From Brachybacterium tyrofermentans (GTDB lineage Bacteria; Actinomycetota; Actinomycetes; Actinomycetales; Dermabacteraceae): a DNA stretch of 64,000 bases. The DNA lies in contig NZ_JABUXW010000018.1 of assembly GCF_014897585.1 (NCBI RefSeq), positions 1-64,000 on the forward strand. Direction: 5' to 3'. The position numbers and the translations under genes were made by a program. Under the pieces are notes generated by a model, which saw nothing but the letters and a program-made list of their open reading frames with translations, was not told the origin of the DNA and searched no databases. Shown piece after piece: positions 36,062 to 44,542 of this stretch (position 1 is the first letter of the stretch; the number at the start of each line of letters is the position of its first letter).

Positions 36062-36262
36062 GTGAATCCCGCAGCCCTCCGTGCCATCCGGGAGCTGGCT
36101 GGCGTCAAGTCTGGCGATCTCGCTCGGGCTGCCGGGATCAGCCACAGCTTCCTCTCGAACATCGAGGCCGGCCGGAAGCAGCCGTCACCCTCCGTGACCC
36201 ACACGCTCGCCCGGCGCCTCGGCGTCCCGATCGACGCGATCACTGTCCCTACATCCGTCTGA
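36062..36262 (+). CDS. XRE-family helix-turn-helix protein, start uncertain
   Basis: A 66-residue XRE domain with VKSGDLARAAGISHSFLSNI and RRLGVPIDAITV. The only in-frame ATG/GTG near the domain is GTG 36062, without a ribosome site; the frame stays open upstream for over 500 bases but there it is antisense to the 35615-35926 gene, and an Ala/Pro-rich linker precedes the domain, so a non-standard start around 35950-36060 is possible. An 11-bp inverted repeat (35999-36009 with 36023-36033) sits just upstream. A terminator follows at 36271-36296. Confidence 0.6.
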   Translation: MNPAALRAIRELAGVKSGDLARAAGISHSFLSNIEAGRKQPSPSVTHTLARRLGVPIDAITVPTSV

Positions 36263-36270
36263 ACGCAGAA

Positions 36271-36296
36271 GCGCCCCGCCGGCAAGGGCGGGGCGC
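36271..36296 (+). terminator. Intrinsic terminator after the XRE gene
   Basis: A perfect 10-bp G+C stem (36271-36280 with 36287-36296) around 6 bases, 8 bases past the stop. No T run. It separates the regulatory genes from the antirepressor and the early operon. Confidence 0.65.
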
Positions 36297-36321
36297 GTGA
36301 TCCCCGAAGGGAACGATCTAC

Positions 36322-37101
36322 ATGGACCAGCTTATCCCCATCGACCGCGCCGAGGACGGTGCGCTCGTCGTCGCGACGACAGTCATCGCCGCGAACACCG
36401 GAGTCCAGCACAAGAATGTGCTCGGTCTCGTCCGCGACAACCTCTCGGATTTCGAGGACTTCGGCGGGGTCGCGTTTGAGACGCGACCCTTCCCCACAGC
36501 AGGTGGAACCCAGCACCGCGAGGTTGCTCAGCTGAACGAGCATCAGGCCACGCTGCTCCTCACGTTCATGCGGAACAGCCCGATCGTGAAGGCATTCAAG
36601 AAGACCCTCGTGAAGGCGTTCTACGCGATGGCCCAGGAGCTGCAGCATTCGGCGCCGGAGATGTCGGGGCCCGAGCTGATGGCCCGCGCCGTGCTCGAGG
36701 CGAACCGGACGATCAAGGCTCTCGAGGCCACCGTCTCCGAGCAGCAGCCGAAGGCCGACGCCTGGGACCACATCGTGTCATCCGCTGGCTCGTGGTCGTA
36801 CGAAGAAGCCGCAAAGGTCCTCTTCGAGCAGGGCGTCGTGACGATCGGGCAGCAGCGTCTCGTCGCTCGGCTCGTTGAGTGGGGGTACCTCTTCCGCGAT
36901 TCGAAGAAGCGCCCGCACGTCTACCAGCGCCACCTCGAGCAGGGACTGTTCGTCACGAAGGCCCGGGTCTACACCGACCAGGAGACAGGCGAGACCCGCC
37001 AGTCGTCCGCGCCCCAGGTGCGCATCACCGGGAAGGGCCTAGACATGCTCTTCCGCCGGTTCCGCGAAGGCCAGCTCGCTCTCCCTGGGGTCGCAGCATG
37101 A
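36322..37101 (+). CDS. Phage antirepressor (Rha-like plus KilAC domains)
   Basis: A 259-residue protein with two domains: a Rha/phage regulatory-type amino half (ANTGVQHKNVLGLVRDNL and MRNSPIVKAFKKTLVKAFYAM) and a KilAC-type carboxy half from about residue 145 (GSWSYEEAAKVLFEQGVV, RLVARLVEWGYLFRD). KilAC domains occur on antirepressors that promote lytic growth. It has its own start just after a terminator and is the first gene of the long overlapping operon, so it is expected to have a promoter nearby or be reached by read-through. Confidence 0.85.
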   Translation: MDQLIPIDRAEDGALVVATTVIAANTGVQHKNVLGLVRDNLSDFEDFGGVAFETRPFPTAGGTQHREVAQLNEHQATLLLTFMRNSPIVKAFKKTLVKAFYAMAQELQHSAPEMSGPELMARAVLEANRTIKALEATVSEQQPKADAWDHIVSSAGSWSYEEAAKVLFEQGVVTIGQQRLVARLVEWGYLFRDSKKRPHVYQRHLEQGLFVTKARVYTDQETGETRQSSAPQVRITGKGLDMLFRRFREGQLALPGVAA

Positions 37102-37208
37102 CCGCCCCGACCCCGCCGGCCCGCCGCCGTGGGCGCCCCCGCCACCTCCGCGACGTCGTCCGTTCGCTCGCCCTCACCGCTCCCACTCACCGGAAGGACC
37201 CGTCATGA
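37098..37208 (+). CDS. 36-residue basic microprotein, early operon
   Basis: A tiny basic Pro/Arg-rich product. It starts at an ATG overlapping the antirepressor stop (ATGA) and its own stop overlaps the next start (ATGA), so it fits exactly into the coupled chain. Function unknown; translation is inferred from the overlap geometry only. Confidence 0.45.
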   Translation: MTAPTPPARRRGRPRHLRDVVRSLALTAPTHRKDPS

Positions 37209-37471
37209 CCACGAAGACGATCAGGCAGCAGATTCAAGGCGGGCTGGACGCCCGCACGCCCCGACCTGCACTCGCCGTGGTGCCCTCGGCTCCCGCGACG
37301 CCGTGGATGGACTCGGTGGGCGCGGCCGAATACACGGGCTTCACCGCCGACGCGCTGAAGCAGATGCGCTACCTCGGCACGGGCCCGGCGTACTCGAAGC
37401 CCGCGGGGCGCGTGCGGTACCACCGCGACGACCTCGAGACGTTCATGCGTGAGGGCAGGCGGTCGGCGTGA
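37205..37471 (+). CDS. Excisionase-like helix-turn-helix protein
   Basis: An 88-residue protein whose second half is a MerR/excisionase-type winged helix (GAAEYTGFTADALKQMRYLG and GRVRYHRDDLETFMREG). Such proteins act as excisionases or small regulators. ATG 37205 overlaps the preceding stop by four bases. Confidence 0.75.
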   Translation: MTTKTIRQQIQGGLDARTPRPALAVVPSAPATPWMDSVGAAEYTGFTADALKQMRYLGTGPAYSKPAGRVRYHRDDLETFMREGRRSA

Positions 37472-37707
37472 ACGCGTCGCTGATCCCGTTCCCCGCCCGC
37501 CGGGGCCGGTACCGGATCTCCATCGAGCAGATGGGCTTCCGGCCCGATGACCTCCGCTGGGTCGTGGCCTGCTCCTGCGGCCACGCCGATGTCCGACACG
37601 ACCGCGAGGACGCGCGCCGCGCTCGCCGGCAGCACCAGGCCGAGCACGACCGTGCCGTCCAGGTTCATCCCGCGGGCAAGGGCCGACCGGGCGGGGGCGC
37701 CGCATGA
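37468..37707 (+). CDS. Hypothetical early protein, basic
   Basis: Not recognised. 79 residues, GTG start overlapping the previous stop; VACSCGHADVRHD contains a Cys/His cluster that could bind metal, and the rest is Arg- and His-rich. Overlaps the next start by four bases. Confidence 0.5.
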   Translation: MNASLIPFPARRGRYRISIEQMGFRPDDLRWVVACSCGHADVRHDREDARRARRQHQAEHDRAVQVHPAGKGRPGGGAA

Positions 37708-37871
37708 GCATCGTCCTGCTTCTCGCGCAGCTGCTCGTCCAGCTGACCCTCGCCGTCGTGATCGTCCTCGGTGCCGGGTTCCTGATGTGGCTGCTGTGGG
37801 ACACAACCGTGGGCCCGTCGGCCCGCGCCGCCGCCGCACGCCGCCGAACCCCTGGGGGCGCCCGGCCATGA
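37704..37871 (+). CDS. 55-residue single-span membrane protein
   Basis: A small protein with one hydrophobic segment covering nearly residues 3-33 (MSIVLLLAQLLVQLTLAVV) and a basic tail of Arg/Ala. It is joined to both neighbours by ATGA overlaps. Too short for many gene callers. Function unknown; possible holin-like or membrane anchor, but holins usually lie in the lysis module. Confidence 0.55.
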   Translation: MSIVLLLAQLLVQLTLAVVIVLGAGFLMWLLWDTTVGPSARAAAARRRTPGGARP

Positions 37872-38311
37872 AGAGTCGTCGTTCCGTGTCTGCCCGCCCT
37901 GGCCGCCCGTCCCCGATCTGTGAGGACTGTGGCGCGGAGGTGTGGTGGGCGTGGGGTCTCCAGGGCAAGGTCTGGACCCCTCTGGTGCCCGAGCGGTACC
38001 GCCTCGAGGGCGGTCCCGGCCTCTACGAGGTGTGGAGGGACCAGCACGGCGGCCTGTTGTGCAAGTACCGGGCCGCGGGGACACGGGGCGATATGGACCA
38101 GTCGTGGCGGGGCACGCACCACAACACGGTGTGCGGCCACTGGCGCGATGAGGTCACCGCAGGGCTCGTCCGCGAAGTCGCGGCCGCGATCCCAGCGATC
38201 AACGACAGGGAGTTACTCGCGCTGGGCCACCGGCTCCGCGAGCTCGGAGACCAGATCTCCGCACAGATCAGACGGCGGGCCATGGAGGCCGACGCCGACG
38301 AGAACGAATAG
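37868..38311 (+). CDS. Hypothetical early protein with cysteine motif
   Basis: A 147-residue protein, start ATG 37868 overlapping the previous stop. CEDCGAEVWWAW near residue 18, LLCKY near 65 and TVCGHW near 88 suggest a zinc-binding amino half; the carboxy half is helical (LVREVAAAIPAINDRELLALG). No family recognised. Confidence 0.6.
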   Translation: MKSRRSVSARPGRPSPICEDCGAEVWWAWGLQGKVWTPLVPERYRLEGGPGLYEVWRDQHGGLLCKYRAAGTRGDMDQSWRGTHHNTVCGHWRDEVTAGLVREVAAAIPAINDRELLALGHRLRELGDQISAQIRRRAMEADADENE

Positions 38312-38325
38312 GAAGCCAGGGAGTC

Positions 38326-39744
38326 ATGGAGCAGATCACGATGGTGCAGCTGGACCAGCTGCACCCGCACGAGAAGAACCCCCGCATCGACGCCGCCACG
38401 GTCGCGGAACTGGTCGAGTCGATCCGGGAGCACGGCATCGAGGTCCCCCTCGTCGCTGCAATGCATCCCAGTGGCGTCGGGCACGTGGTCCTGGCAGGCC
38501 ACCGCCGCCTCTCCGCCGCGCTGCAGGCCGGGCTCACCGAGGCGCCGGTCCAGATCCGCGACGACCTCACCGACGCACGCGACCAGCTGGCGTTCATGGC
38601 CACGGAGAACATCCACCGCGACCAGCTGACCGCCGTCGAGGAGTCCCGCCTCGTGCAGGACATGCTCGACCTCGGCATGACCCAGGCGCAGGTCGCGAAG
38701 CAGACCGCCCTCGGAAAGAAGCGCGTCGCCGACCGGGTCAAGCTCGGCAAGCTCGCCGAGCAGACCGGCGACAAGGTCCACCGCGGCCAGATCACCGTCG
38801 ACGACGCCCTCGTGATCGCCGAGTACGCCGACGACCCCGACACCGCGAAGGAGCTCGAGCAGGCCGCCGGCACCTACAACTTCGACTTCTACACCTCCCG
38901 CGCCAAAGCCCGCCGCGAGGCCCGCCAGCATGTCGACAACGCCAAGAAGGAAGCGAAGAAGCTCGGACTCCGCGTCGTCGACGAAGAGGCCGACTTCATC
39001 GCCCTGGCCGAGCTGCTCACCGAGGCCGGATGGACCACCAGCGCGCTCGACGAAGCGGCCGCCGCCGAGGTCTCCGGCCAGGAATGGGAAGACCTCGTCT
39101 ACACCGAGCACGCCTCCTGCCCCGGCCACAGCGCCCGGATCATCGAAACCGGGTGGGACGCCGGCACCATCGACGTCGGCTGCGACCAGGTCGCCACCCA
39201 GCACGGCGACGCGCTCGCCGAGAACAGAGAGGAGCCGGAGCCTGAGCTGGATCCGTGGGACGAGATCACGGCGGAGGACTTCGCGGCCGCGAAGATCCAC
39301 CGCGAGCAGCACCTCGCCAAGCACCTCTCCCAGCTGGATGCCGAGCCAACTGCCATCGAGATGGCCACCGAGCAGCTCCTCGGCCAGTGCTGGCGTGAGT
39401 ACGGCGACTCCCCCGACGCGATCGCCTTCGTCGAGGCGCTGACCGGAGTCGAGGGCAAGTCCCGCGTCCGTCGCAAGCTGGCCTCCTGGCCGCTCGCCGC
39501 GCTCGTCCTACTCAACGCCCAGTGGTGGGAGATCACCGCACACCACCGCTACATGGCAGAGGGCCGCCAGGGCTCCTCCTACTGGGGCGAGAAGTCCAAG
39601 CTCCGCCACCTCCTCGAGGACACCGGCTACGAGTGGACCGAGCCCGAGCAGCGCGCCATCCTCCTCGCCACCGGTATCCCCCACGACGCGACCGACGACA
39701 CCGAGGCCGGCGCTGCGCTCGCCGAGGGTGGTGAGGCGGTATGA
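38326..39744 (+). CDS. ParB/Spo0J-like protein
   Basis: A 472-residue protein with an amino-terminal ParB-like domain: LHPHEKNPRIDAATVAELVESI, box II VVLAGHRRLSAALQAGL, and a ParB helix-turn-helix region EESRLVQDMLDLGMTQAQVAKQTALG. The rest (from about residue 190) is charged and unassigned, with CPGHSARI and several Trp residues. No ParA gene adjoins, so this is more likely a phage ParB-like nuclease or regulator than a partition protein. Start ATG 38326, last gene before the clamp-like gene, overlapping it by four bases. Confidence 0.8.
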   Translation: MEQITMVQLDQLHPHEKNPRIDAATVAELVESIREHGIEVPLVAAMHPSGVGHVVLAGHRRLSAALQAGLTEAPVQIRDDLTDARDQLAFMATENIHRDQLTAVEESRLVQDMLDLGMTQAQVAKQTALGKKRVADRVKLGKLAEQTGDKVHRGQITVDDALVIAEYADDPDTAKELEQAAGTYNFDFYTSRAKARREARQHVDNAKKEAKKLGLRVVDEEADFIALAELLTEAGWTTSALDEAAAAEVSGQEWEDLVYTEHASCPGHSARIIETGWDAGTIDVGCDQVATQHGDALAENREEPEPELDPWDEITAEDFAAAKIHREQHLAKHLSQLDAEPTAIEMATEQLLGQCWREYGDSPDAIAFVEALTGVEGKSRVRRKLASWPLAALVLLNAQWWEITAHHRYMAEGRQGSSYWGEKSKLRHLLEDTGYEWTEPEQRAILLATGIPHDATDDTEAGAALAEGGEAV

Positions 39745-40583
39745 CCACGATCGAGTTCTCCACGCCGGGCAGCGGCGAGCCGCCGGTGACCGTGACGTCC
39801 GACCAGCTGTCGTCGTTGGCCAAGGGCTGGCCTTCTGAGCCCCATCGTGTCGAGTTCCATGTCTACGGCCTGGAGTTCTGCCGGATGCTCGGCGCAGTCG
39901 CGTTGTTCCAGGCCTCGCCGAAGGACTTCGCGTCGTACGCGGCGGTGCGGTGCTTATCCCGGCATGACGGCCTGTCGATGGCGGCGCTGAACGGTGCCGC
40001 GGCGGCGGCCGGGCATGTGCAGACCGAGCACGCTGAGGGGTACGGGGCGTTCTCGATCCCTCACGCTCAGGTGAAGGCGATCATGTCGGTGTTCAAGGTG
40101 GCCCTGCCGAAGGAGGTAAGCGCCCAGGAGTACCTCCTGCAGGTCGAGGTCTCCGATCGGCAGATGACGATAACGGACGTGTCGGGCCTGATCGATGGGT
40201 CGTCGCTGACGGTAGACGTCGCGGAGGATCCGATGTCGCTCGAGCGCGGCGAGAAGTCGACCCTCGATCTGGTGCACCAGACGTTCCAGACGGTGCAGCG
40301 CGGCCTGGATCCCGCCGCCCCGCTGAACATGGCCGAGGGCATCTGGTTCTCGCCTGCTCAGGTTGGCCGAATCGCGCGCGCCGCGACGCTGCTGGGTCTC
40401 GAGCTGCACATGCAGATGAACGGCCGGATGCTGCTCGCCCCGCTGGACGACGACTTCGTGGCCTACTGCGCGTCGGCCGAGCACCGCGAAGACGACGAGC
40501 ACCGACCCCCGTGGATCGATGCGCGCTCCCTGAGTGCATGGCGGGGCCGTCTGCGCGAGGCCATCGATGAGGGGGTGATCTGA
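39741..40583 (+). CDS. Possible sliding-clamp-like (DNA polymerase III beta-type) phage protein
   Basis: A 280-residue protein. Parts resemble the beta-clamp fold: FCRMLGAVALFQASPKDFASYAAVR, GAFSIPHAQVKAIMSVFK and the strand-rich EVSDRQMTITDVSGLIDGSSLTV, arranged as in a clamp subdomain. The family match is by eye and weak. Neighbours are ParB-like and DEDD exonuclease genes, which favours a role in replication. No clamp loader or polymerase gene is in view. ATG overlaps the preceding stop. Confidence 0.4.
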   Translation: MTTIEFSTPGSGEPPVTVTSDQLSSLAKGWPSEPHRVEFHVYGLEFCRMLGAVALFQASPKDFASYAAVRCLSRHDGLSMAALNGAAAAAGHVQTEHAEGYGAFSIPHAQVKAIMSVFKVALPKEVSAQEYLLQVEVSDRQMTITDVSGLIDGSSLTVDVAEDPMSLERGEKSTLDLVHQTFQTVQRGLDPAAPLNMAEGIWFSPAQVGRIARAATLLGLELHMQMNGRMLLAPLDDDFVAYCASAEHREDDEHRPPWIDARSLSAWRGRLREAIDEGVI

Positions 40584-41174
40584 GTGCTCAGGATCGACCG
40601 GAAGCTGGTCTTCCTCGACATCGAGGCGACCTCGCTGGACACGCTCACGGCGCGGCCGTGGGAGATCGCCACGATTGAGCGCTGGCCCAGCGGTGCCGAG
40701 CGGCGCACGACGATCATGATCAGCGACGTCGACACGACTCACGCGGACCCGAAGTCCCTGGAGTTCGGCCGGTTCGATGAGCGGCATGTCCAGGATGGCC
40801 GAGCGCGCTGGCTGACCGAGAGCCTCACGGCCCTGTGGATCGCCCGGCGGATGCGGGAGACGGCTGAGCATGGGCGGCCGTTACTGGTCGGTTCGGCGGT
40901 CGGCACGTACGACGCACCGATCCTCGCCGCGATGCTGGCCCGCCACGGGTTCGTCCCGGAGTGGCACCACCACCCCATCGACCTGATGACGTGGGCGCAG
41001 GCCCGCGAGGCCGAGTCCCCGTTCGGGACGATCAGCCTCCGCGAGCACAGCTCCTACGATCTCTCGGAGCTCGCCGGGGTGCCCCGGCCGGCGGCCGCCG
41101 TAGCGCACACCGCGATGGGTGACGCCCTGTGGGCGCGCGACTGGTGGGACGCGATCAAGGGCGTGGTCGCATGA
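40584..41174 (+). CDS. 3'-5' exonuclease of the DEDD superfamily
   Basis: A 196-residue exonuclease-like protein: motif I VFLDIEATSLD near residue 9, a second acidic region at VGTYDAPILAAM and a third at AHTAMGDALWARDWW. These match Exo I, II and III of DnaQ-like exonucleases. A proofreading or processing role with the neighbouring clamp-like protein is inference. GTG start directly after the previous stop. Confidence 0.7.
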   Translation: MLRIDRKLVFLDIEATSLDTLTARPWEIATIERWPSGAERRTTIMISDVDTTHADPKSLEFGRFDERHVQDGRARWLTESLTALWIARRMRETAEHGRPLLVGSAVGTYDAPILAAMLARHGFVPEWHHHPIDLMTWAQAREAESPFGTISLREHSSYDLSELAGVPRPAAAVAHTAMGDALWARDWWDAIKGVVA

Positions 41175-42097
41175 CCGGGCCGAACGCTGTCCGCGCGCCC
41201 CGCATCAAGCGGGAGTGCGAGCACAAGTACGCGAAGCACGTCCATGGCACGGCGACGGCGTACAAGCTTGACCGGTGCCGCTGCGCGCCGTGCACGGATG
41301 CGTGCACGGCCGAGGAGCGCCGCCGCCGGCTGGACGCCCATATCGGTGCGGCTCCGCGCCGGATCGACGCGGGCCCCGTGCGGGCACATATCAAGGCGAT
41401 GCAGGCCGAGGGGCTCGGCTATCGCCGGGTCGCTGCGCTCGCGGGCCTGGCCCCGTCGACGGTGCTGAAGATCGTGCGTCGGGATCCGAAGCGGGTGGAC
41501 GGGATGCCGCAGCAGCGCGTCGCCCCGGACACCGCCCGCCGGATCCTCGCGGTGACGGCGTCGCCCGCCGTGCTCTCCGAGGGCGTGGTGGTCGACGCGA
41601 CCGGCGCGATCCGCCGTATCCATGCTCTGCAGGCGTGCGGCTGGTCTCGGCGGCAGCTCGCGGCTCGTCTGGGCGTCGAGCACAACACGCTGAACCACAT
41701 CCTCACGACCGGTGGTGCGACGGGCCGGATGGTCCGGGCGATCACCGCTCTGTACGAGGAGCTGTGGAACGCGGCGCCGCCGGCGGCCACGGCGCATGAG
41801 CGCGCGGCGATCACCCGCACGCTCCGCACCGCGAAGGCCAACGGCTGGGCCGTGCCGATGTCCTGGGATGAGGACGCGATCGATGACCCGGCGGCCCGGC
41901 CTGTCCAGGCCCTGGCCGAGCGTGCCTCGGCCAGGGAGCGACTCGACGAGCTCGAGTGGCTGCTCCGTGCGGGCGTCGGGTTCGACGTCGCGGCACGGCA
42001 GGCGGGGTACTCGTCCTGGGACTCCGCGCAGTCCATCGCCCGGCGCCGCGGACACGCGGTCGCTGACCTCAAAGTCCGAGTCGAGGTGGCGGCATGA
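41171..42097 (+). CDS. Helix-turn-helix phage protein with a cysteine cluster
   Basis: A 308-residue protein. A Cys/His cluster opens it (CEHKYAKHVHGTATAY, then CRCAPC), followed by several helix-turn-helix-like blocks (GLGYRRVAALAGLAPSTVLK, GWSRRQLAARLGVEHNTLNH and GVGFDVAARQAGYSSWDSAQ). Such multi-HTH proteins are common in actinophage early operons and may act as transcriptional or replication regulators. ATG overlaps the previous stop and its own stop overlaps the next start. Confidence 0.65.
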   Translation: MTGPNAVRAPRIKRECEHKYAKHVHGTATAYKLDRCRCAPCTDACTAEERRRRLDAHIGAAPRRIDAGPVRAHIKAMQAEGLGYRRVAALAGLAPSTVLKIVRRDPKRVDGMPQQRVAPDTARRILAVTASPAVLSEGVVVDATGAIRRIHALQACGWSRRQLAARLGVEHNTLNHILTTGGATGRMVRAITALYEELWNAAPPAATAHERAAITRTLRTAKANGWAVPMSWDEDAIDDPAARPVQALAERASARERLDELEWLLRAGVGFDVAARQAGYSSWDSAQSIARRRGHAVADLKVRVEVAA

Positions 42098-42408
42098 GCG
42101 TCATCGGCACGTTCGTCGCGACGTTCCCGTTCCACGGGGGCATGTCGTCGCAGAGGATCCGTCGGGCGCTGCGCCCGGACGTCTACGCGATCGCGGACCG
42201 GCAGGGCGTCGTCATCACGAGCGAGCTGCAGTTCCGGCTCGACCGCACCGGCGCCGGCCAGTTCATCGTCGTGCAGGCCGAGGCGTTCTCCACCCGCCCG
42301 GTCGCGGAGGTCCGCAAGCACGCCGAGCTCATGGCCTACGAGCACGAGGTCGCGCACCCGGTGATGGCCGGCTGGATCGGCCGTCAGCTGCGGGCGGTGA
42401 GGTCGTGA
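42094..42408 (+). CDS. Hypothetical early protein
   Basis: Not recognised. 104 residues, mixed alpha/beta, beginning MSVIGTFVATFPFHGG, no Cys cluster or membrane segment. Overlaps both neighbours by four bases. Confidence 0.55.
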   Translation: MSVIGTFVATFPFHGGMSSQRIRRALRPDVYAIADRQGVVITSELQFRLDRTGAGQFIVVQAEAFSTRPVAEVRKHAELMAYEHEVAHPVMAGWIGRQLRAVRS

Positions 42409-42641
42409 TCCTTCCCAAGCCTGAACCGTGGATGGCCGACGCGGCGTGCGCGCAGGTCGATCCCGAGCTGTGGTTCCCGGAGAAGGGTGGATCGTCAGCG
42501 GCCGCGAAGCGGATCTGCCAGTCCTGCCCGGTGCTCCAACAGTGCCTCACGTATGCGGTCGAGCACTTCGAGCTCGGCGTGTGGGGCGGGACCAGCGACA
42601 AGCAGCGCAAGGCCATGCGCGCCGCGAGGGAGGCCGCGTGA
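42405..42641 (+). CDS. WhiB-family iron-sulfur regulator
   Basis: A 78-residue WhiB-like protein. The four cysteines that bind a [4Fe-4S] cluster are at residues 15, 38, 41 and 47 (AACAQ, CQSCPVLQQC), and the WhiB signature GVWGG is at 58-62, followed by a basic DNA- or sigma-factor-contacting tail. WhiB proteins occur in many actinophages, where they can interfere with host WhiB regulation. GTG 42405 overlaps the previous stop. Confidence 0.93.
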   Translation: MILPKPEPWMADAACAQVDPELWFPEKGGSSAAAKRICQSCPVLQQCLTYAVEHFELGVWGGTSDKQRKAMRAAREAA

Positions 42642-42799
42642 TGCACGTCCACCACAGCGTTCCCGAGTCGGAGACCGAAGACCACTGCCAGACCAACCCG
42701 TGCCCCTGCGATCCCACCCAGCACGTCACCGCCGCACCCGGCAAGCAACCGGTCGTGACCCTCACCCATCAGTCCCTCACCACCCAGGAGAAGCCATGA
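42641..42799 (+). CDS. 52-residue small protein with CPC motif
   Basis: Starts at ATG 42641, sharing one base with the WhiB stop, and overlaps the next start by four bases. HCQTNPCPCDP contains a three-cysteine cluster. Unknown function; its place in the coupled chain supports it. Confidence 0.5.
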   Translation: MHVHHSVPESETEDHCQTNPCPCDPTQHVTAAPGKQPVVTLTHQSLTTQEKP

Positions 42800-43881
42800 A
42801 GACCATCGAGCTCACCGACATCGACGGCGATGCACTCACCATCAGCCAGCGGCTCGACGCCACCTGGATCACTTGCACCAAGGGCGCCGAGGAAGTCACC
42901 GTCGGGCCCGTTCCCACCGACGCCGTACGCCACGCGTTCCAGGAGCCCATGGGCGATGGCGACGCGGACGGTGGCGTGACCGCCGCCGCCTTCGAAGCCG
43001 AGGTGGTCTCTCCCGGACGGGCACGGTCCCTCGTGCAGGAGAGGGGCGAGCTCGCGGAGGCTCTGGACACGACGATGGGCCGCGCGATCGCGGCCGAGCG
43101 GGAGCGGGACGAGGCCGCACGGTTCGCGGCCCTGTGGAAGGAGGCGGCGCGGCGAGCCATCCAGCAGGAACGCCAGGAGGACGCGTTCAGGAGCACGATG
43201 CTCGCCAACTTCCAAGTCGCCATTGCCCAGCGCGACGAGGCCCGCGGAGACTGCAACGATGCGCTGCGCCGGGAGAAGGCTGAGCAGGACCGCGCCGTGC
43301 AGGCCGAGGAAAACGTGCGGGCTCGCGAGGAGATGGTCAACAGGCTCGCAGCACGCGCCGAGCAGGCTGAGGCCGCGCTGGAGGATCTGCGCGAGCAGTA
43401 CGGCGCCAGGGTCCGGGAGAAGGACGAGTGGGAGGCCAACGCGGAGGAGGCGGACCGCCGCACCGCCGAGGCCGAGGCGCAGAGGGACACGTGGAAACGG
43501 CACCACGATCGCGTGGACGGGCAGTGGGCGAAGGCTGAGCGCGAGGTGACGGAGCTGCGCCGCGCCGCCCAGCCCCGCCCGAGCCTCACCGCCGACGAGG
43601 TCCCCGACGCCATGGTGCTCCCCATGCTCGAAGCACTCGGCTCCCGCGAGAAGTGGAAGCACGTCGCACAGCACCCCGCCCTCCTCGTCAGCCGCATCCG
43701 CCACGGCCTCGCCGCCGCTCTCGCCATCGACCCCACCCGCCCCGCGGGTGCCGAGAAGCTGGACCCCCTCGTCGATCGAGCGATCCGCGGCTGCTCTGAC
43801 ATCACCTCACCCGAGACCGTGCGCACCATCGCCAACGGCCTCGCCGAGGAAGGCGTCCTCGCACCGGGAGCCCAGTCATGA
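42796..43881 (+). CDS. Coiled-coil phage protein
   Basis: A 361-residue protein with a small amino-terminal domain (about 1-50), a long charged coiled coil from about residue 75 to 265 rich in Ala, Glu, Arg and a folded end after about residue 275 (SLTADEVPDAMVLPMLEALG). It contains a single long helix typical of structural adaptor proteins. Function not known. It is the first of the tiny-gene block that follows. Confidence 0.65.
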   Translation: MKTIELTDIDGDALTISQRLDATWITCTKGAEEVTVGPVPTDAVRHAFQEPMGDGDADGGVTAAAFEAEVVSPGRARSLVQERGELAEALDTTMGRAIAAERERDEAARFAALWKEAARRAIQQERQEDAFRSTMLANFQVAIAQRDEARGDCNDALRREKAEQDRAVQAEENVRAREEMVNRLAARAEQAEAALEDLREQYGARVREKDEWEANAEEADRRTAEAEAQRDTWKRHHDRVDGQWAKAEREVTELRRAAQPRPSLTADEVPDAMVLPMLEALGSREKWKHVAQHPALLVSRIRHGLAAALAIDPTRPAGAEKLDPLVDRAIRGCSDITSPETVRTIANGLAEEGVLAPGAQS

Positions 43882-44198
43882 CCGCCACCCTGCGCGAGCG
43901 CGCCGAGCACGCCGCGAAGTACGGCTCCAACCTCGTCGTCCCCGCCCGCGAGCTCCTCGCCTTACTCGACCACGCCGAGCGCCCCAACAGCGACGCCCTC
44001 GCCGCCCAGTGGCAGGCCGAGGCAGAGCCCTGGCGGGAACAGGCCGAGTGGCTCAGCGCCCGACTCCACGCCGTCCACGAGCTCCACCAGCCCGACGCCG
44101 ACGGGAACTGCGGCCACTGCACCCGCGGCCGCCTCCACCCCGTCCCGGCGCCGTGCGACACGGCGACCGCGCTCGCCGAGGGCGGTGAGCTCCGATGA
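43878..44198 (+). CDS. Hypothetical early protein with cysteine pair
   Basis: A 106-residue helical protein, GNCGHCTRGRLH near residue 81 giving a CxxC. ATG overlaps the preceding stop; next gene overlaps its stop. No family recognised. Confidence 0.55.
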   Translation: MTATLRERAEHAAKYGSNLVVPARELLALLDHAERPNSDALAAQWQAEAEPWREQAEWLSARLHAVHELHQPDADGNCGHCTRGRLHPVPAPCDTATALAEGGELR

Positions 44199-44542
44199 AG
44201 GCGCTGCTGCTCGAGCGTGGGTTCCCGATCGTTGCCGGCGTGCTCGCGGTCGCCGCGGCTGTCGTGCTCGCGACCCGCGGGGACTGGGAAGCCGCGACGT
44301 GGGCGGTCATCGCGTCCGCCGCCTGGTTCCTCCACGTGATCCACCAGTGCCCTGTCGCGGCCCCGGTCGAGGGCGGCGAGGTGACGATCAACTTCGACGG
44401 TGGCCCGCACGACGGCGGCTGGACGATGCTCCCGACCGCGGATCTCCCGGAGATGCTCGGCAAGGAGATCCACGCCGACGACGCGACGTACACCGTCACG
44501 GCCGTGGAGCACACCTGCTACACCGCCGAGGTGACCCGATGA
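44195..44542 (+). CDS. Membrane-anchored early protein
   Basis: A 115-residue protein with two hydrophobic segments (about 9-26 and 35-52) and a small soluble carboxy domain (VTINFDGGPHDGGWTMLP). Function unknown. ATGA overlaps on both sides. Confidence 0.55.
   Translation: MKALLLERGFPIVAGVLAVAAAVVLATRGDWEAATWAVIASAAWFLHVIHQCPVAAPVEGGEVTINFDGGPHDGGWTMLPTADLPEMLGKEIHADDATYTVTAVEHTCYTAEVTR

Noticed and set aside
35531-36262. A single 243-codon gene ending in the XRE domain
   Set aside because: Its first half is antisense to the better-supported leftward gene at 35615-35926, so only the final domain is annotated, with the start left open.
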